NCBI GenBank assembly: GCA_034429745.1
Contig: DAOUFY010000094.1
Location: forward strand, 1 to 62,445
Source of the DNA: JBAXBF01 sp034429745
GTDB lineage: Bacteria; Chloroflexota; Anaerolineae; Anaerolineales; DRKV01
Direction: 5' to 3'
Length of the DNA stretch: 62,445 nucleotides
Made by a program: the position numbers and the translations under genes. A model generated the notes under the pieces. The model saw nothing but the letters and a program-made list of their open reading frames with translations, made no database searches and had not been told where the DNA came from. Within the stretch, counting starts at the first letter, position 1, and each line of letters opens with the position of its first letter. This document shows, one piece after another, positions 15,341 to 24,506 of this stretch.

Positions 15341-17248
15341 ATGTACACAGTTAAAACATGGGATGGAATAAATATAAATGATGGCATAAATTACATTTGT
15401 ATTATTCCCGATGACGCGCCATTCATGCCAAGCGTAGAAGCACGCTTTGTTAAGCGCAGCGATAATTTCCCGCATTATGCCGGCAAAAACTTCGACATGG
15501 TGAAAATTCCACTTGTGCTGAAAACATTGAAAAAAGATCTTACTGCTAGCATAAGGAGAATGTTTGATACATCCAACATAACTCCCAAAAGACTTGTCGT
15601 GACGTATGATGAGATAGGAGAGGATGTGTATATTGAGGGCGTGCCGATTACAGTTGAACTAGAAGGAACATCAAAATTTGAGATCATATTAGCTGTGGCA
15701 GATCCGATATGGAAAAGCGTAGAGATACAAGAAACAACTGCAACAGTGAGCGATGCAAATCCCAGTATTCAGCTCGACATAACTTCTGCTCTCGAAGTGT
15801 ATCCGACGTATACAATACAGCCATCCATTGGAATCGATGGATATAGGTTTATGAGATTCGTAAAAATATGGAACAAGCTAAATGAAAGATTAACATCTTA
15901 TCCACTAGATATAACCAATGGCGGTTTGGATACGGCTTCTTTAGTTACTCAAGGGAAAATGCTGGCTAACGGTAATGACCTAAGGGTTTTTGTGGATGGT
16001 GCCGAAGTACCCCGATGGATCACCGACATGAACACATCTGCAACAAAGGTTTGGATCATAGTTGACTTACCCGCAAAAATGGAGACAAAACTTGGTGCGG
16101 TTATCCCTGCAAATGGGAGCATAAACGAAATAATAATACAGCCTACAAAAACTAATGACGATATTTTGCGGAAGATGCCAACGGCTGGGATCGTAGAAAT
16201 TGACAATGAGATTTTTACATATAACGCGATAGATTTGGTTCAGAGGAAACTCTATGGGGTTACTAGAGCCCAAAAGGGTACTACAGCAGCCGTTCATCTA
16301 GCGGGTGCTACAGTGAAATTAATTCCAAGAGATATTTGGCTGGTATATGGAAATCAATTAGCAGATGAACCAGAACAAGATAATACATACAAACCACTAT
16401 TTAACCTTACCACAAGTAGCAATACTCAATGGATATACCCAGGAGATGGATTTTGGGCTTCAAGTGGATTAAGGACTGGCGCATGGAACCCAGCAGTAGT
16501 TGTAAGTACGGGCAAGACAAGTCGATATTATACAGCAGGTGAAGGCGCTGATATTGACCCAGCTATGAGAATGGGCTGTGAAATGAATATTTGGGAAAGA
16601 AATGGCAATGTAATGGGAGAAAGCGCTCGAATTGTATGGGTCTTAAGTAATCCTTGTATGATAACCCGTATATCTGCCAGTGGAACCAAATATCGAAATT
16701 ATGTTGCTTTCCCTACCTTTGCTGGTTTGCAAAAAATGTTGGATGCCGGCATGTCTTGGATGAACGTCTGGAATGAAACATTCCCCTCACAACAAAATAC
16801 ATGGATAAGTTGGAGCAAAACAAATTATGCTGTTGATGCAAAATACGTTCGTTTCGCATTAGAGGGTTCAATATTCGCAAACGCGCTTAATAGAGCAAAT
16901 TTTGAGGTATCAACCGTTATCATTGACATCAATGCTACAAATACCCCCGTTATAAATGTTTTTCCAGAGTATGGGCAAAGGCACATTAATGTCACAATAA
17001 CTAACACAACGTTAAATGAAAGAATTCAACTAAAAACACCGTCAATAACTGGGGATACTATCATTATTGACACGGAACATAAGATAGTGACGATGAACGG
17101 ACAAAACTCAATTAATAGCTTGCAAGTTTCTGAAATACGCAGGGATTGGTTACGTCTAGTACCAGGAATGAACGAGTTGACTTTTACATCCAATGAAGGA
17201 TCTTTGGGTGTATTGGATGTAACCGTAAGTTACCGAACAAGATGGTAG
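15341..17248 (+). CDS. Distal tail (Dit-like) protein with long C-terminal extension
   Basis: A 635-residue protein. The N-terminal about 130 residues follow the pattern of siphovirus distal tail proteins (an early beta-rich part, then RSDNFPHYAGKNFDMVKIPLVL and ITPKRLVVTYDEIG), which form the hexameric hub at the tail tip. The remaining 500 residues are beta-rich and may hold carbohydrate-binding or fibre-attachment domains. ATG 15341 is preceded by GAGGAAA and follows the tape measure stop by 7 bases. The longer ORF from 15269 would overlap the tape measure gene and is not preferred. Confidence 0.7.
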   Translation: MYTVKTWDGININDGINYICIIPDDAPFMPSVEARFVKRSDNFPHYAGKNFDMVKIPLVLKTLKKDLTASIRRMFDTSNITPKRLVVTYDEIGEDVYIEGVPITVELEGTSKFEIILAVADPIWKSVEIQETTATVSDANPSIQLDITSALEVYPTYTIQPSIGIDGYRFMRFVKIWNKLNERLTSYPLDITNGGLDTASLVTQGKMLANGNDLRVFVDGAEVPRWITDMNTSATKVWIIVDLPAKMETKLGAVIPANGSINEIIIQPTKTNDDILRKMPTAGIVEIDNEIFTYNAIDLVQRKLYGVTRAQKGTTAAVHLAGATVKLIPRDIWLVYGNQLADEPEQDNTYKPLFNLTTSSNTQWIYPGDGFWASSGLRTGAWNPAVVVSTGKTSRYYTAGEGADIDPAMRMGCEMNIWERNGNVMGESARIVWVLSNPCMITRISASGTKYRNYVAFPTFAGLQKMLDAGMSWMNVWNETFPSQQNTWISWSKTNYAVDAKYVRFALEGSIFANALNRANFEVSTVIIDINATNTPVINVFPEYGQRHINVTITNTTLNERIQLKTPSITGDTIIIDTEHKIVTMNGQNSINSLQVSEIRRDWLRLVPGMNELTFTSNEGSLGVLDVTVSYRTRW

Positions 17249-17254
17249 AAATAT

Positions 17255-18268
17255 ATGAGTAATATCAAGATATATGATCGGTCGGGAAAACAGCTTACGG
17301 AAATTAGCGCAACCTGCAATCGCACTTGGATACTGAGCGATGTGGGGCGCGCGGAATTTGAACTATCGATCTACGACAAAAAGTGCAACCCAGATTATTT
17401 GCGCTTCGGCAACTTAATCCTTATAGAAAGCGCAAAGCTTCCAATATGGAGCGGGGTAATAGATACGCCGCGAACATGGGGTGGGGGAGCTGTAGTAATT
17501 CAAGCATATACAGCTGAGTATATGTTCACATACAGCATTGGGCATAAAGATGTGAAAATAAAAGGAACGGTAGCTACGTTAATAAGGGAAGTTTTGAAAC
17601 TATCGAAAGTCCCCATCGCCATTGGGACAATTGAAGACGAAAATACTCAATATGAGGAAGTGTTTAATCCAACGAGTATTTTAGATACTTTGAAGCGTAT
17701 TGTTACTAGAGCAGGTGGCGACTTTATTGTGCGGCCGGTTATAAATCAATATGGTCAGTTATCCTTTGCATTTGACTATTTTCGCAAATTAGAATGCAAC
17801 GCTAATTTTATATTAAAAGAAGGTTACAACTTGGCACTTGCAAATAGAACACTTATTGAACAGGGAACAATTACTAATGAGCTTCTCGGTTATGGCGAAG
17901 GGGTAAATTGGCAGTCAAAACCGCAGTATGTAGGGCGTGAGGATATGTCCATCTCTCTATATGGATTGCGTCAGGGAAGCCAGTTTTTTCAAGGCGTTAC
18001 GCAGGTAGCAGCTGTAAAAAAACACACCACAGAGCGCCTAGAAGTAGTTGGGTATCCCCGAATGGTTGTAGATGCCCAAGTACTCGATATTGGTGACGCA
18101 TGGCAAAACCTACGATTGGGAGCAAATGTTAATATTGAACTGCACACTGCTGGATTTATGGGATCAGCAATCGGGTATAAAGGGACACTGCGAATTGTGG
18201 GGATAGAGTATACCGAAGATAAAGGCTATGTGAGGGTTATTGGTAAGGAGGAGGATACTATTCTATGA
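17255..18268 (+). CDS. Tail hub protein (prophage tail/gp37-like)
   Basis: A 337-residue protein beginning NIKIYDRSGKQLTEIS and containing RAEFELSIYDKKCNPDYLRFGNLI (in two parts) and a middle segment EEVFNPTSILDTLKRIVTRAGG. This is the usual make-up of baseplate hub or tail-associated proteins that sit below the distal tail ring in siphoviruses. The C-terminal TLRIVGIEYTEDKGYVRV strand pair also fits. It starts 6 bases after the Dit-like gene and overlaps the fibre gene by ATGA. No peptidase or lysozyme domain is fused to it. Confidence 0.65.
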   Translation: MSNIKIYDRSGKQLTEISATCNRTWILSDVGRAEFELSIYDKKCNPDYLRFGNLILIESAKLPIWSGVIDTPRTWGGGAVVIQAYTAEYMFTYSIGHKDVKIKGTVATLIREVLKLSKVPIAIGTIEDENTQYEEVFNPTSILDTLKRIVTRAGGDFIVRPVINQYGQLSFAFDYFRKLECNANFILKEGYNLALANRTLIEQGTITNELLGYGEGVNWQSKPQYVGREDMSISLYGLRQGSQFFQGVTQVAAVKKHTTERLEVVGYPRMVVDAQVLDIGDAWQNLRLGANVNIELHTAGFMGSAIGYKGTLRIVGIEYTEDKGYVRVIGKEEDTIL

Positions 18269-19800
18269 GTGTCGAAATGGATAAACTAACTGTAGAGGGG
18301 AACTTTTTGGACAGGTTGGCACAGCTAGAACGGAGGGTAACAGAGCTGGAAATGCTTTCCACGAAAGCAGACTACTTAGACGAAATCAGTGGCGATTTGG
18401 GCACTATTACCTCTGGAGAATTTCGTGTTCACGATGATAATGGGAAAGTGCGAATGGTCATCAATTCAGATAGTCAGTCTGTATATGATGAGCTTGGAGT
18501 AAAAGCTAATTTTGTAGGGGCTAATGAGGCAGGAGTACCACAATTTTGGATCAGTTCTGATACTGGAGAGGGTAATTTTGGTATGGGAGATTGTTGTGCC
18601 ACATCAAAAGGGTTGATTCTACGTGGTCGCCAACTACTTTTAGAGCAATATGTACCACCAGGATCTCCCACAGCTTTACCTGTAGAAGGATTTTTATCTG
18701 GCCAGCACGTGAGTGCATATGGGATGGGTACAAGCCCAGCATTTGGTATTCTGCAAAGTGTTAATACTCCGTATACCGAGTATGTAAGAGATCCATCACT
18801 TCAAGATCAAAATCTTTGGCTATCTGCTATCTCTAGTGGGAGTGCAGAATTTGACTCGGACGGACATTTAATCCTTAATGGGGTGCTATCATTAAATCAA
18901 AATGGCATTTTAGGATTAGGCAATTACTCTCAAAGTGTTCCGTTTGGATTATTAATGATTTCAGTAGTTGGGAGCGGCTCAATAATTCTCAATGCCATTA
19001 ATCCGAATGTATTTCCAAATACCATTTACATGAACCACCAATATTATTTAGATGGCGGTGCTTTTAGGACTTATTTTTGGTGTGACACTGCGCCGCAGAT
19101 TACTCTAGAAGGTTACGGTGTGAAATTATCTTTTATTTCACTTCGATTGATAAGAGCTGGATACTTATCGTTCTCCTCTAAAGGAGATACCCATTGGGTT
19201 AGTAATCCATCTATTGCAATCGTTCGAGATTATTTTTGCAGTGGCGGCACAACAAGCGGCACTATTGGTGAGTTAGGGTGGTTGCGAGGTTCATATGGTT
19301 ATGTGTCGAAACCCTTAAAAAAACGCGGTATCTCATTATCCTCTGGAACAACTGCAAATACCAGCGGGCAAATCTATCTTTCTCCTGGTTTAGTTTCTGT
19401 GAATCGCCTTCTATTTTTAATAAAGCCCGTAACCTCGTTTTCTTCAGGAGGATATATAGCTGTTGGTTGTCACAGTACTGGAAACCCATCAACAACCAAT
19501 CCTCCTCCACTCTCTTTTGGCGCTTTAGTATATGCAGATAACACGAGTTCTGGTTATTGGTTTGTACTAGATTCTTTATCTGGCGGTGGTTTAAATACTT
19601 ATATACCAGTATCGTTAACTGACATAACAAAAATCGAACTAATTAGAGACTCACAATATTTGCACTATTACATCAACGATATATGGGTAGGAGCACGCCA
19701 AAATTTACAAGGATTTATAATGGCATATGCTTTAACAAATAATACCACGGCGAAAAGTTTTGACATATATGCATTTGAGGGAGAAATTCCAATAGAATAA
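18265..19800 (+). CDS. Tail fibre or receptor-binding protein
   Basis: A 511-residue protein with an N-terminal coiled coil (about residues 5-40, LTVEGNFLDRLAQLERRVTE) that should trimerise, then repeated beta segments rich in Gly, Ser and aromatic residues, and a C-terminal region (about 350-511) that reads like a jelly-roll, possibly sugar-binding. Being the last structural gene, it is the likely host-range determinant. Codon and base composition drift towards AT in the second half, as commonly seen in exchanged receptor-binding tips. Specific fold is not identified. Confidence 0.65.
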   Translation: MSVEMDKLTVEGNFLDRLAQLERRVTELEMLSTKADYLDEISGDLGTITSGEFRVHDDNGKVRMVINSDSQSVYDELGVKANFVGANEAGVPQFWISSDTGEGNFGMGDCCATSKGLILRGRQLLLEQYVPPGSPTALPVEGFLSGQHVSAYGMGTSPAFGILQSVNTPYTEYVRDPSLQDQNLWLSAISSGSAEFDSDGHLILNGVLSLNQNGILGLGNYSQSVPFGLLMISVVGSGSIILNAINPNVFPNTIYMNHQYYLDGGAFRTYFWCDTAPQITLEGYGVKLSFISLRLIRAGYLSFSSKGDTHWVSNPSIAIVRDYFCSGGTTSGTIGELGWLRGSYGYVSKPLKKRGISLSSGTTANTSGQIYLSPGLVSVNRLLFLIKPVTSFSSGGYIAVGCHSTGNPSTTNPPPLSFGALVYADNTSSGYWFVLDSLSGGGLNTYIPVSLTDITKIELIRDSQYLHYYINDIWVGARQNLQGFIMAYALTNNTTAKSFDIYAFEGEIPIE

Positions 19801-19804
19801 CAGT

Positions 19805-20677
19805 TCATAGTTTCCATCTATCCGCAGGTGATGCGCGTCGGTGCGCGGTTTCGAGATCGGTATCTGCCAATGCTAAATAGTGTCGTACCATTTGTAGTGA
19901 TGCATGACCTAACAATCGTTGTAGAGTAAAAATATCCCCACCATTCCTGAGATATTGAATGGCGAATGTATGACGAAATCTGTGCGCATGCACATGCGGC
20001 ACGCCGGCTTTTTTTGCTATCCGCAGAAGGATATTCTTAACCTGTGTTCTGTCCAACGGTGTACCGCGATGAGTAGCAAAAAGTGGCGCAGTAGGGTCAT
20101 CACCATCAGGACGAGCTGCAATGTAGTGCCATAAGTGCTTTTTGGCTGTGTTGCCGAGTATGACTATGCGCGGACGAGATTTTCGCGATGTTTGGTATGG
20201 TTTTACAGTAACAAACCCTGTTTCCAAATTGACATCAGAAATTCGTAGCCGGCACAATTCAGAAACACGCAGTCCAGTGTCCAGCAACGTGAGGATCAGT
20301 GCCCTGTTCCGTTTTGAAGAGGCATGTTTGAGTAAAGCTGCAATTTCTTCCTGCGTATATGGCTGGATTGTTCTGGATATGAACTTTGGTTGTGGGATAT
20401 TTATGTCAGGGCGAGGAATACCAAGCTCGGCACAGATGAAAGCGAAAAAACTGCGCAATACTTTCCAGTGGTATTGGATCGACGATTCCGAGCATGTTTG
20501 TCGTAAAAACGTGAAGAAATCAGTTATGTGTTGGGTTGTTATTTCATCTACTGGCCGGTCACCGATAAAACGTAAAAACCTATCGAGTGTGCGCTTGTAG
20601 CCGGCAATGGTCACGGTAGAATAGCCATTGGATGTAAGATGAATAACAAAACCGTAAATAGCCTTATTAAAGTACAT
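19805..20677 (-). CDS. int: Tyrosine recombinase integrase
   Basis: A 290-residue integrase. An N-terminal SAM-like core-binding domain (about 1-85) is followed by the catalytic domain with the Arg of TGLRVSELCRLR, the HAHRFRHTFA box (H-x-x-R), the His of LLGHASLQMV and the nucleophile Tyr in RHYLAL. It would catalyse integration and, with an excisionase, excision. ATG 20677 is preceded by AAGGAGCG and is preferred to the upstream start at 20713. It is oriented against the structural genes and lies 71 bases from the tRNA-Val 3' end, so it almost certainly uses that tRNA as attachment site. Confidence 0.93.
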   Translation of the reverse strand: MYFNKAIYGFVIHLTSNGYSTVTIAGYKRTLDRFLRFIGDRPVDEITTQHITDFFTFLRQTCSESSIQYHWKVLRSFFAFICAELGIPRPDINIPQPKFISRTIQPYTQEEIAALLKHASSKRNRALILTLLDTGLRVSELCRLRISDVNLETGFVTVKPYQTSRKSRPRIVILGNTAKKHLWHYIAARPDGDDPTAPLFATHRGTPLDRTQVKNILLRIAKKAGVPHVHAHRFRHTFAIQYLRNGGDIFTLQRLLGHASLQMVRHYLALADTDLETAHRRASPADRWKL

Positions 20678-20730
20678 AATGCGCTCCTTTTTTATCGTCA
20701 CTATAGAGCGCATTACGTTAATACTGTCAA
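20677..20730 (-). promoter_or_regulatory. Integrase promoter overlapped by a 10-bp inverted repeat
   Basis: On the - strand TTGACA (20730-20725) and TATAGT (20705-20700) form a promoter with a long 19-base spacer. A perfect inverted repeat, TAATGCGCTC (20677-20686) and GAGCGCATTA (20706-20715), has one arm over the start codon and Shine-Dalgarno sequence and the other between -35 and -10. A protein bound to both arms would block int expression. They may also be arm-type integrase or excisionase sites. Confidence 0.5.
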
Positions 20731-20747
20731 TGTAATGAGGCTAAAAA

Positions 20748-20821
20748 TGGGCGGAACAGGGCTCGAACCTGCGACCTCATCCTTGTAAGGGATGCGCTCT
20801 AACCGACTGAGCTATCCGCCC
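20748..20821 (-). tRNA. tRNA-Val (anticodon TAC)
   Basis: Read on the - strand the gene starts GGGCGGATAGCTCAG and folds as a standard cloverleaf: acceptor GGGCGGA/TCCGCCC, anticodon stem CATCC/GGATG with loop CTTACAA (anticodon TAC, valine GTA), and the T arm with GGTTCGAGCC. Discriminator A; CCA is not encoded. A T tract follows the 3' end. It is intact beside the prophage, with its 3' end facing the integrase, so phage insertion has rebuilt it rather than broken it. Confidence 0.95.
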
Positions 20822-20832
20822 TAAACAAGCTT

Positions 20833-20861
20833 ATTATAACTTACCTTAACACTTTTGAAAA
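20833..20861 (-). promoter_or_regulatory. Promoter of tRNA-Val
   Basis: On the - strand TTTTCA (20861-20856), a 17-base spacer and a perfect TATAAT (20838-20833) precede the tRNA start by 11 bases. It lies on the host side of the tRNA and so is unaffected by phage integration. Confidence 0.6.
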
Positions 20862-20926
20862 GGTCTAATTTTTTTAGAATCTTTTTCAATTCATTTCTTT
20901 TTAACCCTATTTTTTGCCTAATAGAT

Positions 20927-20932
20927 TATAAT
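20927..20932 (+). promoter_or_regulatory. -10 box for a probable leaderless mRNA
   Basis: TATAAT is followed by just six bases (TACCCT) and then the ATG at 20939. Transcription should start at or next to the A of the start codon, leaving no 5' leader and no Shine-Dalgarno sequence. Confidence 0.6.
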
Positions 20933-20938
20933 TACCCT

Positions 20939-23900
20939 ATGAACCCTTTTGAATTCCATATTTCCCGCCAAGCACGCGATTATTATCAATTTGATCAAAG
21001 TCTATTTTCCCTCAACGGCAATGTAATCTTCGCTAATTTTAAAGCCGTACGCGAATTTGTCCATAAGATGAATGAGAAGCGCGATCTAGTGCGCTTCCCG
21101 GAGCAAGCCGTAAAAGCGGCTGACATCAATGCTATGGGGTTGATTGACGAAATTCTGCATTTTGTTGCCGGCGAATATCGGCGGCTTAAAAACCCCCAAG
21201 CCTTAGAAGAAGCAGAAAAATGGCTGCTCGATCAACTTTGCCAAAAAGCAAAGTTAAGCCCCCAAGCAGCAAAACAAGAAGTTGATAAAGCTCTCTACAG
21301 CTTTGCTGAGTCTTTTCCTCCTCTGCTCGTATATCAGGGCAAACAAAGCATCGAAGAATATCTAAAAGACAGCACCGAAAACATACCTAACCGGCTTATC
21401 CTGCTGGAAGAAATGCTTTTACTATGGCTTGCCAATGTTAATCCAGCCTTTTCTCCTTTCTTAGAGCTCTTTAACGATGAAAAGCTCGAGCGTGAAACCA
21501 TTTATGGCGCATTAGGAGAAAATAAGCTCATCCCTATTCTACATCGTTATTTTGAACAGCAGCCTAAATTCGGACCTCACAATAATAATTTGTTGGATAT
21601 GCTACGCGAACCTGCAACACATTCACCCAACTCTCTAGGCGGGCAGCTTGAATATATCCTAACGTATTGGGCAGATATCATCGGTTCGCGCTTCTTGTAT
21701 CGCATCCTAGGTGGTTTGGATTTCATCAAAGAGGAAACGCGCATCATCATCGGTGTAGGCGGCGGTGGTGTAAGCCCAGTAGTTGAATTTCGTGGTCTAG
21801 AGCACGAAATTGAACGTTTCAGCCCCGACAGAGACTGGATGCCAAACTTAGTCATGATTGCTAAACACACTTATGTTTGGCTTGATCAGCTATCAAAGCG
21901 CTTCAAACGCGAAATTAAGCGCCTTGATCAAATTCCGGACGAAGCCTTGCAAGAACTTGCCCAATGGGGCTTCAACGGGTTATGGCTGATCGGAGTTTGG
22001 GAAAGAAGCTCAGCTTCCAAAAAGATCAAACAGTGGACCGGCAACCCCGATGCAATGGCTTCAGCTTATTCGCTTTATGACTATCAAATCGCAACCGATT
22101 TAGGAGGCGAAGAAGCTTTCAATAATTTGAAAGAACGCGCTTGGCGTTTTGGAATCCGCATGGGCGCAGATATGGTTCCCAATCATTGCGGTATTTACTC
22201 CAAATGGGTAGTTGAACATCCCGATTGGTTCATCAGCTTGAATTACAGCCCATTCCCTTCTTATTCCTTCAATACCGGCAATTTATCGGAAGATGAACGA
22301 GTAGGGATATACCTTGAAGAACATTATTACACTCGTACCGATGCAGCGGTTGTCTTCAAACGCGTGGATCATTGGACTGGCAGCGAGCATTACATTTACC
22401 ATGGCAATGATGGCACTTCAATGCCATGGAACGATACTGCTCAGCTAAACTACTTGCTGCCGCAAGTACGCGAAGCTGTGCTCCAAACCATCCTGCATGT
22501 AGCTAGACTCTTTCCCATCATCCGCTTTGATGCTGCCATGACCCTTACCAAACTTCACTACCAAAGATTGTGGTTTCCAGAACCAGGCAGTGGCGGTGCT
22601 ATACCAAGCCGAGCAGAATTTGGGCTGACCAAAGAACAATTCAATCAAGCCATGCCAAATGAATTTTGGCGCGAGGTTGTGGACCGCGTTGCACAAGAAG
22701 CCCCGGATACACTTTTATTGGCTGAAGCGTTTTGGCTGCTGGAAGGTTATTTTGTGCGCACACTGGGCATGCACCGCGTGTATAATTCCGCATTCATGAA
22801 CATGCTGCGCGATGAGAAGAATGACGAATATCGTCAAGTCATCAAGAACACTATCGAGTTCGACCCGGAAATCCTCAAACGTTATGTTAACTTCATGAAC
22901 AACCCCGATGAGCGCACCGCTGTCGAACAATTTGGCAAGGGAGATAAATATTTCGGAATCTGCCTCATGTTGGCTACAATGCCCGGCTTGCCCATGTTTG
23001 GACATGGTCAAATCGAAGGCTATGCTGAAAAGTACGGCATGGAATATCCTCGAGCATATTGGGATGAACAGCCCGACCCCTATCTCATTGAACGCCATAC
23101 TAAAGAAATCTCTCCCTTGCTGCATCAGCGCTATATCTTTTCTGAAGTAAAACATTTTCTGCTTTATGATCTCTTTACCGATAGCGGCAAAGTTGACGAG
23201 AACGTCTTTGCTTATTCCAATCGCTGCGACAATGAACGCGCTATCATTGTCTATAATAATCGCTTTCAAGAAACCAGCGGTTGGATCCGCACCTCAGCCG
23301 CCTACCGCGTGAAAAACCCCTACAGCAATCAGTCTCAACTGGTGCAAAAAACCCTTGCCGAAGGTCTAGCCCTTCAAAATGATCCTAATACCTATACCAT
23401 CTTTCGCGATCGAAAATCCGGTTTAGAATTCATTCGCAATAATCAGCGCCTGCATCAAGAAGGACTATTTATTGCCCTTGGAGCCTATCAATATAATATC
23501 TTTATGGATTTTCGCGAGGTTAAAGATAACGAACAACATCATTATCAGCAGCTCGAAGCATACCTGCAAGGGCGCGGGGTGGCTAGCGTTGATGAAGCTC
23601 TCAAAGAACTGTTCTTGCAGCCGCTCCACGCTCCGTTTAGGGAAATAATCAATGTTGGGTTTATTGAGTGGCTTCTTCAATACCAGGTTTTATCCTCTTT
23701 GGATTCAAGCATTACAGATCAAATTCTATTAGAACTTGAATGGAAAGTTACCCCCCTCCTCTATGAAGTTAAACACTATCAGAACAGTCCCAAAGACCCA
23801 TCTAGCCTTATTCACGCAATAAAGGATAAAGCCTCCTTACTGTTGGCATTCTCTTCAGATAATCCTGACGCTTCTTTGCAAGGCAGTGTATCCCAAGAAA

Positions 23901-24472
23901 TAAAGGAGTTCCTCTTCCCTAACAATACGCCGAACCGCAGAGCAATGGTAATCCTTTGGTTATGGATGGTTACCCACATTCTTGGCAAGCTTAGCGATAA
24001 TGACGATCACGCCCAACAAACCCGAGCTTGGTTGGATGAATTTCTATTCAATAAGCATATTCGCAACACCTTAATGGAAATGGGCTTTCAGGAAACTGAA
24101 GCTTGGGAAATGGCAAACTTAGTGAATATTCTCATTGTTCACCAAGGTTGGTGCAGCTCCATTAATCAGATGAATTTATCACCTTCTAACCCAACTTACC
24201 ACACTTTACTTGCTTGGCTGAAAGACCCCGATATCAGTCGCTTTATTAAAACCAACCGTTACCAAGACATTCTGTGGTTCAATAAAGAGCGGTTTGAGGA
24301 ACTGCTGCAGTTCATGCTTATCATTGCTTATCTTCAGCAAAAGGATATGCCAGCAGAGGATAGCGGCTTTTCAAGCCTAAATGCTTGTTACTTAATCATC
24401 CAAAAATTGCGGACCGCTCAACAGCATTCCGCCTACCAAATAGAGAAACTCATCGAAGCAGCTAGGGATTGA
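20939..24472 (+). CDS. Large GH13-family alpha-glucan glycosidase
   Basis: A 1,177-residue protein with a GH13 (alpha-amylase family) catalytic core at about 320-760. The core shows GADMVPNHC (conserved region I), IIRFDAAM with the nucleophile D531, LLLAEAFW with the acid/base E596, and FMNNPDE with D657. It is flanked by about 300 N-terminal and 400 C-terminal residues, mostly helical and not recognised. No signal peptide, so it should act on cytoplasmic alpha-glucan such as stored glycogen. The start at 20939 rather than 20855 is supported by the -10 box six bases upstream. Exact specificity cannot be read from sequence. Confidence 0.85.
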   Translation: MNPFEFHISRQARDYYQFDQSLFSLNGNVIFANFKAVREFVHKMNEKRDLVRFPEQAVKAADINAMGLIDEILHFVAGEYRRLKNPQALEEAEKWLLDQLCQKAKLSPQAAKQEVDKALYSFAESFPPLLVYQGKQSIEEYLKDSTENIPNRLILLEEMLLLWLANVNPAFSPFLELFNDEKLERETIYGALGENKLIPILHRYFEQQPKFGPHNNNLLDMLREPATHSPNSLGGQLEYILTYWADIIGSRFLYRILGGLDFIKEETRIIIGVGGGGVSPVVEFRGLEHEIERFSPDRDWMPNLVMIAKHTYVWLDQLSKRFKREIKRLDQIPDEALQELAQWGFNGLWLIGVWERSSASKKIKQWTGNPDAMASAYSLYDYQIATDLGGEEAFNNLKERAWRFGIRMGADMVPNHCGIYSKWVVEHPDWFISLNYSPFPSYSFNTGNLSEDERVGIYLEEHYYTRTDAAVVFKRVDHWTGSEHYIYHGNDGTSMPWNDTAQLNYLLPQVREAVLQTILHVARLFPIIRFDAAMTLTKLHYQRLWFPEPGSGGAIPSRAEFGLTKEQFNQAMPNEFWREVVDRVAQEAPDTLLLAEAFWLLEGYFVRTLGMHRVYNSAFMNMLRDEKNDEYRQVIKNTIEFDPEILKRYVNFMNNPDERTAVEQFGKGDKYFGICLMLATMPGLPMFGHGQIEGYAEKYGMEYPRAYWDEQPDPYLIERHTKEISPLLHQRYIFSEVKHFLLYDLFTDSGKVDENVFAYSNRCDNERAIIVYNNRFQETSGWIRTSAAYRVKNPYSNQSQLVQKTLAEGLALQNDPNTYTIFRDRKSGLEFIRNNQRLHQEGLFIALGAYQYNIFMDFREVKDNEQHHYQQLEAYLQGRGVASVDEALKELFLQPLHAPFREIINVGFIEWLLQYQVLSSLDSSITDQILLELEWKVTPLLYEVKHYQNSPKDPSSLIHAIKDKASLLLAFSSDNPDASLQGSVSQEIKEFLFPNNTPNRRAMVILWLWMVTHILGKLSDNDDHAQQTRAWLDEFLFNKHIRNTLMEMGFQETEAWEMANLVNILIVHQGWCSSINQMNLSPSNPTYHTLLAWLKDPDISRFIKTNRYQDILWFNKERFEELLQFMLIIAYLQQKDMPAEDSGFSSLNACYLIIQKLRTAQQHSAYQIEKLIEAARD

Positions 24473-24506
24473 CTTATAATTGTATTATTGATATATTTAT
24501 CATATA

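Larger units (their letters stand above)
1..20748. mobile_element. Right-hand part of a siphovirus-type prophage
   Basis: A continuous block of + strand phage morphogenesis genes (terminase to tail fibre) ends in a - strand tyrosine integrase 71 bases from the 3' end of a tRNA-Val gene. The 3' end of the tRNA faces the phage, as expected for integration into a tRNA gene. The right boundary is therefore near 20,748. The left boundary is outside the window: I found no second copy of the tRNA 3' end and no repressor, replication or excision genes in it. The structural module looks intact. Each gene appears full length, with short spacing or ATGA overlaps. SPP1-like portal and MuF proteins, a tail tube, a tape measure and a -1 frameshifted chaperone indicate a long non-contractile tail. 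Confidence 0.9.

Noticed and set aside
20142..20600. A 152-codon + strand ORF opposite the integrase
   Set aside because: The integrase on the other strand has all its catalytic motifs; this frame is a shadow.
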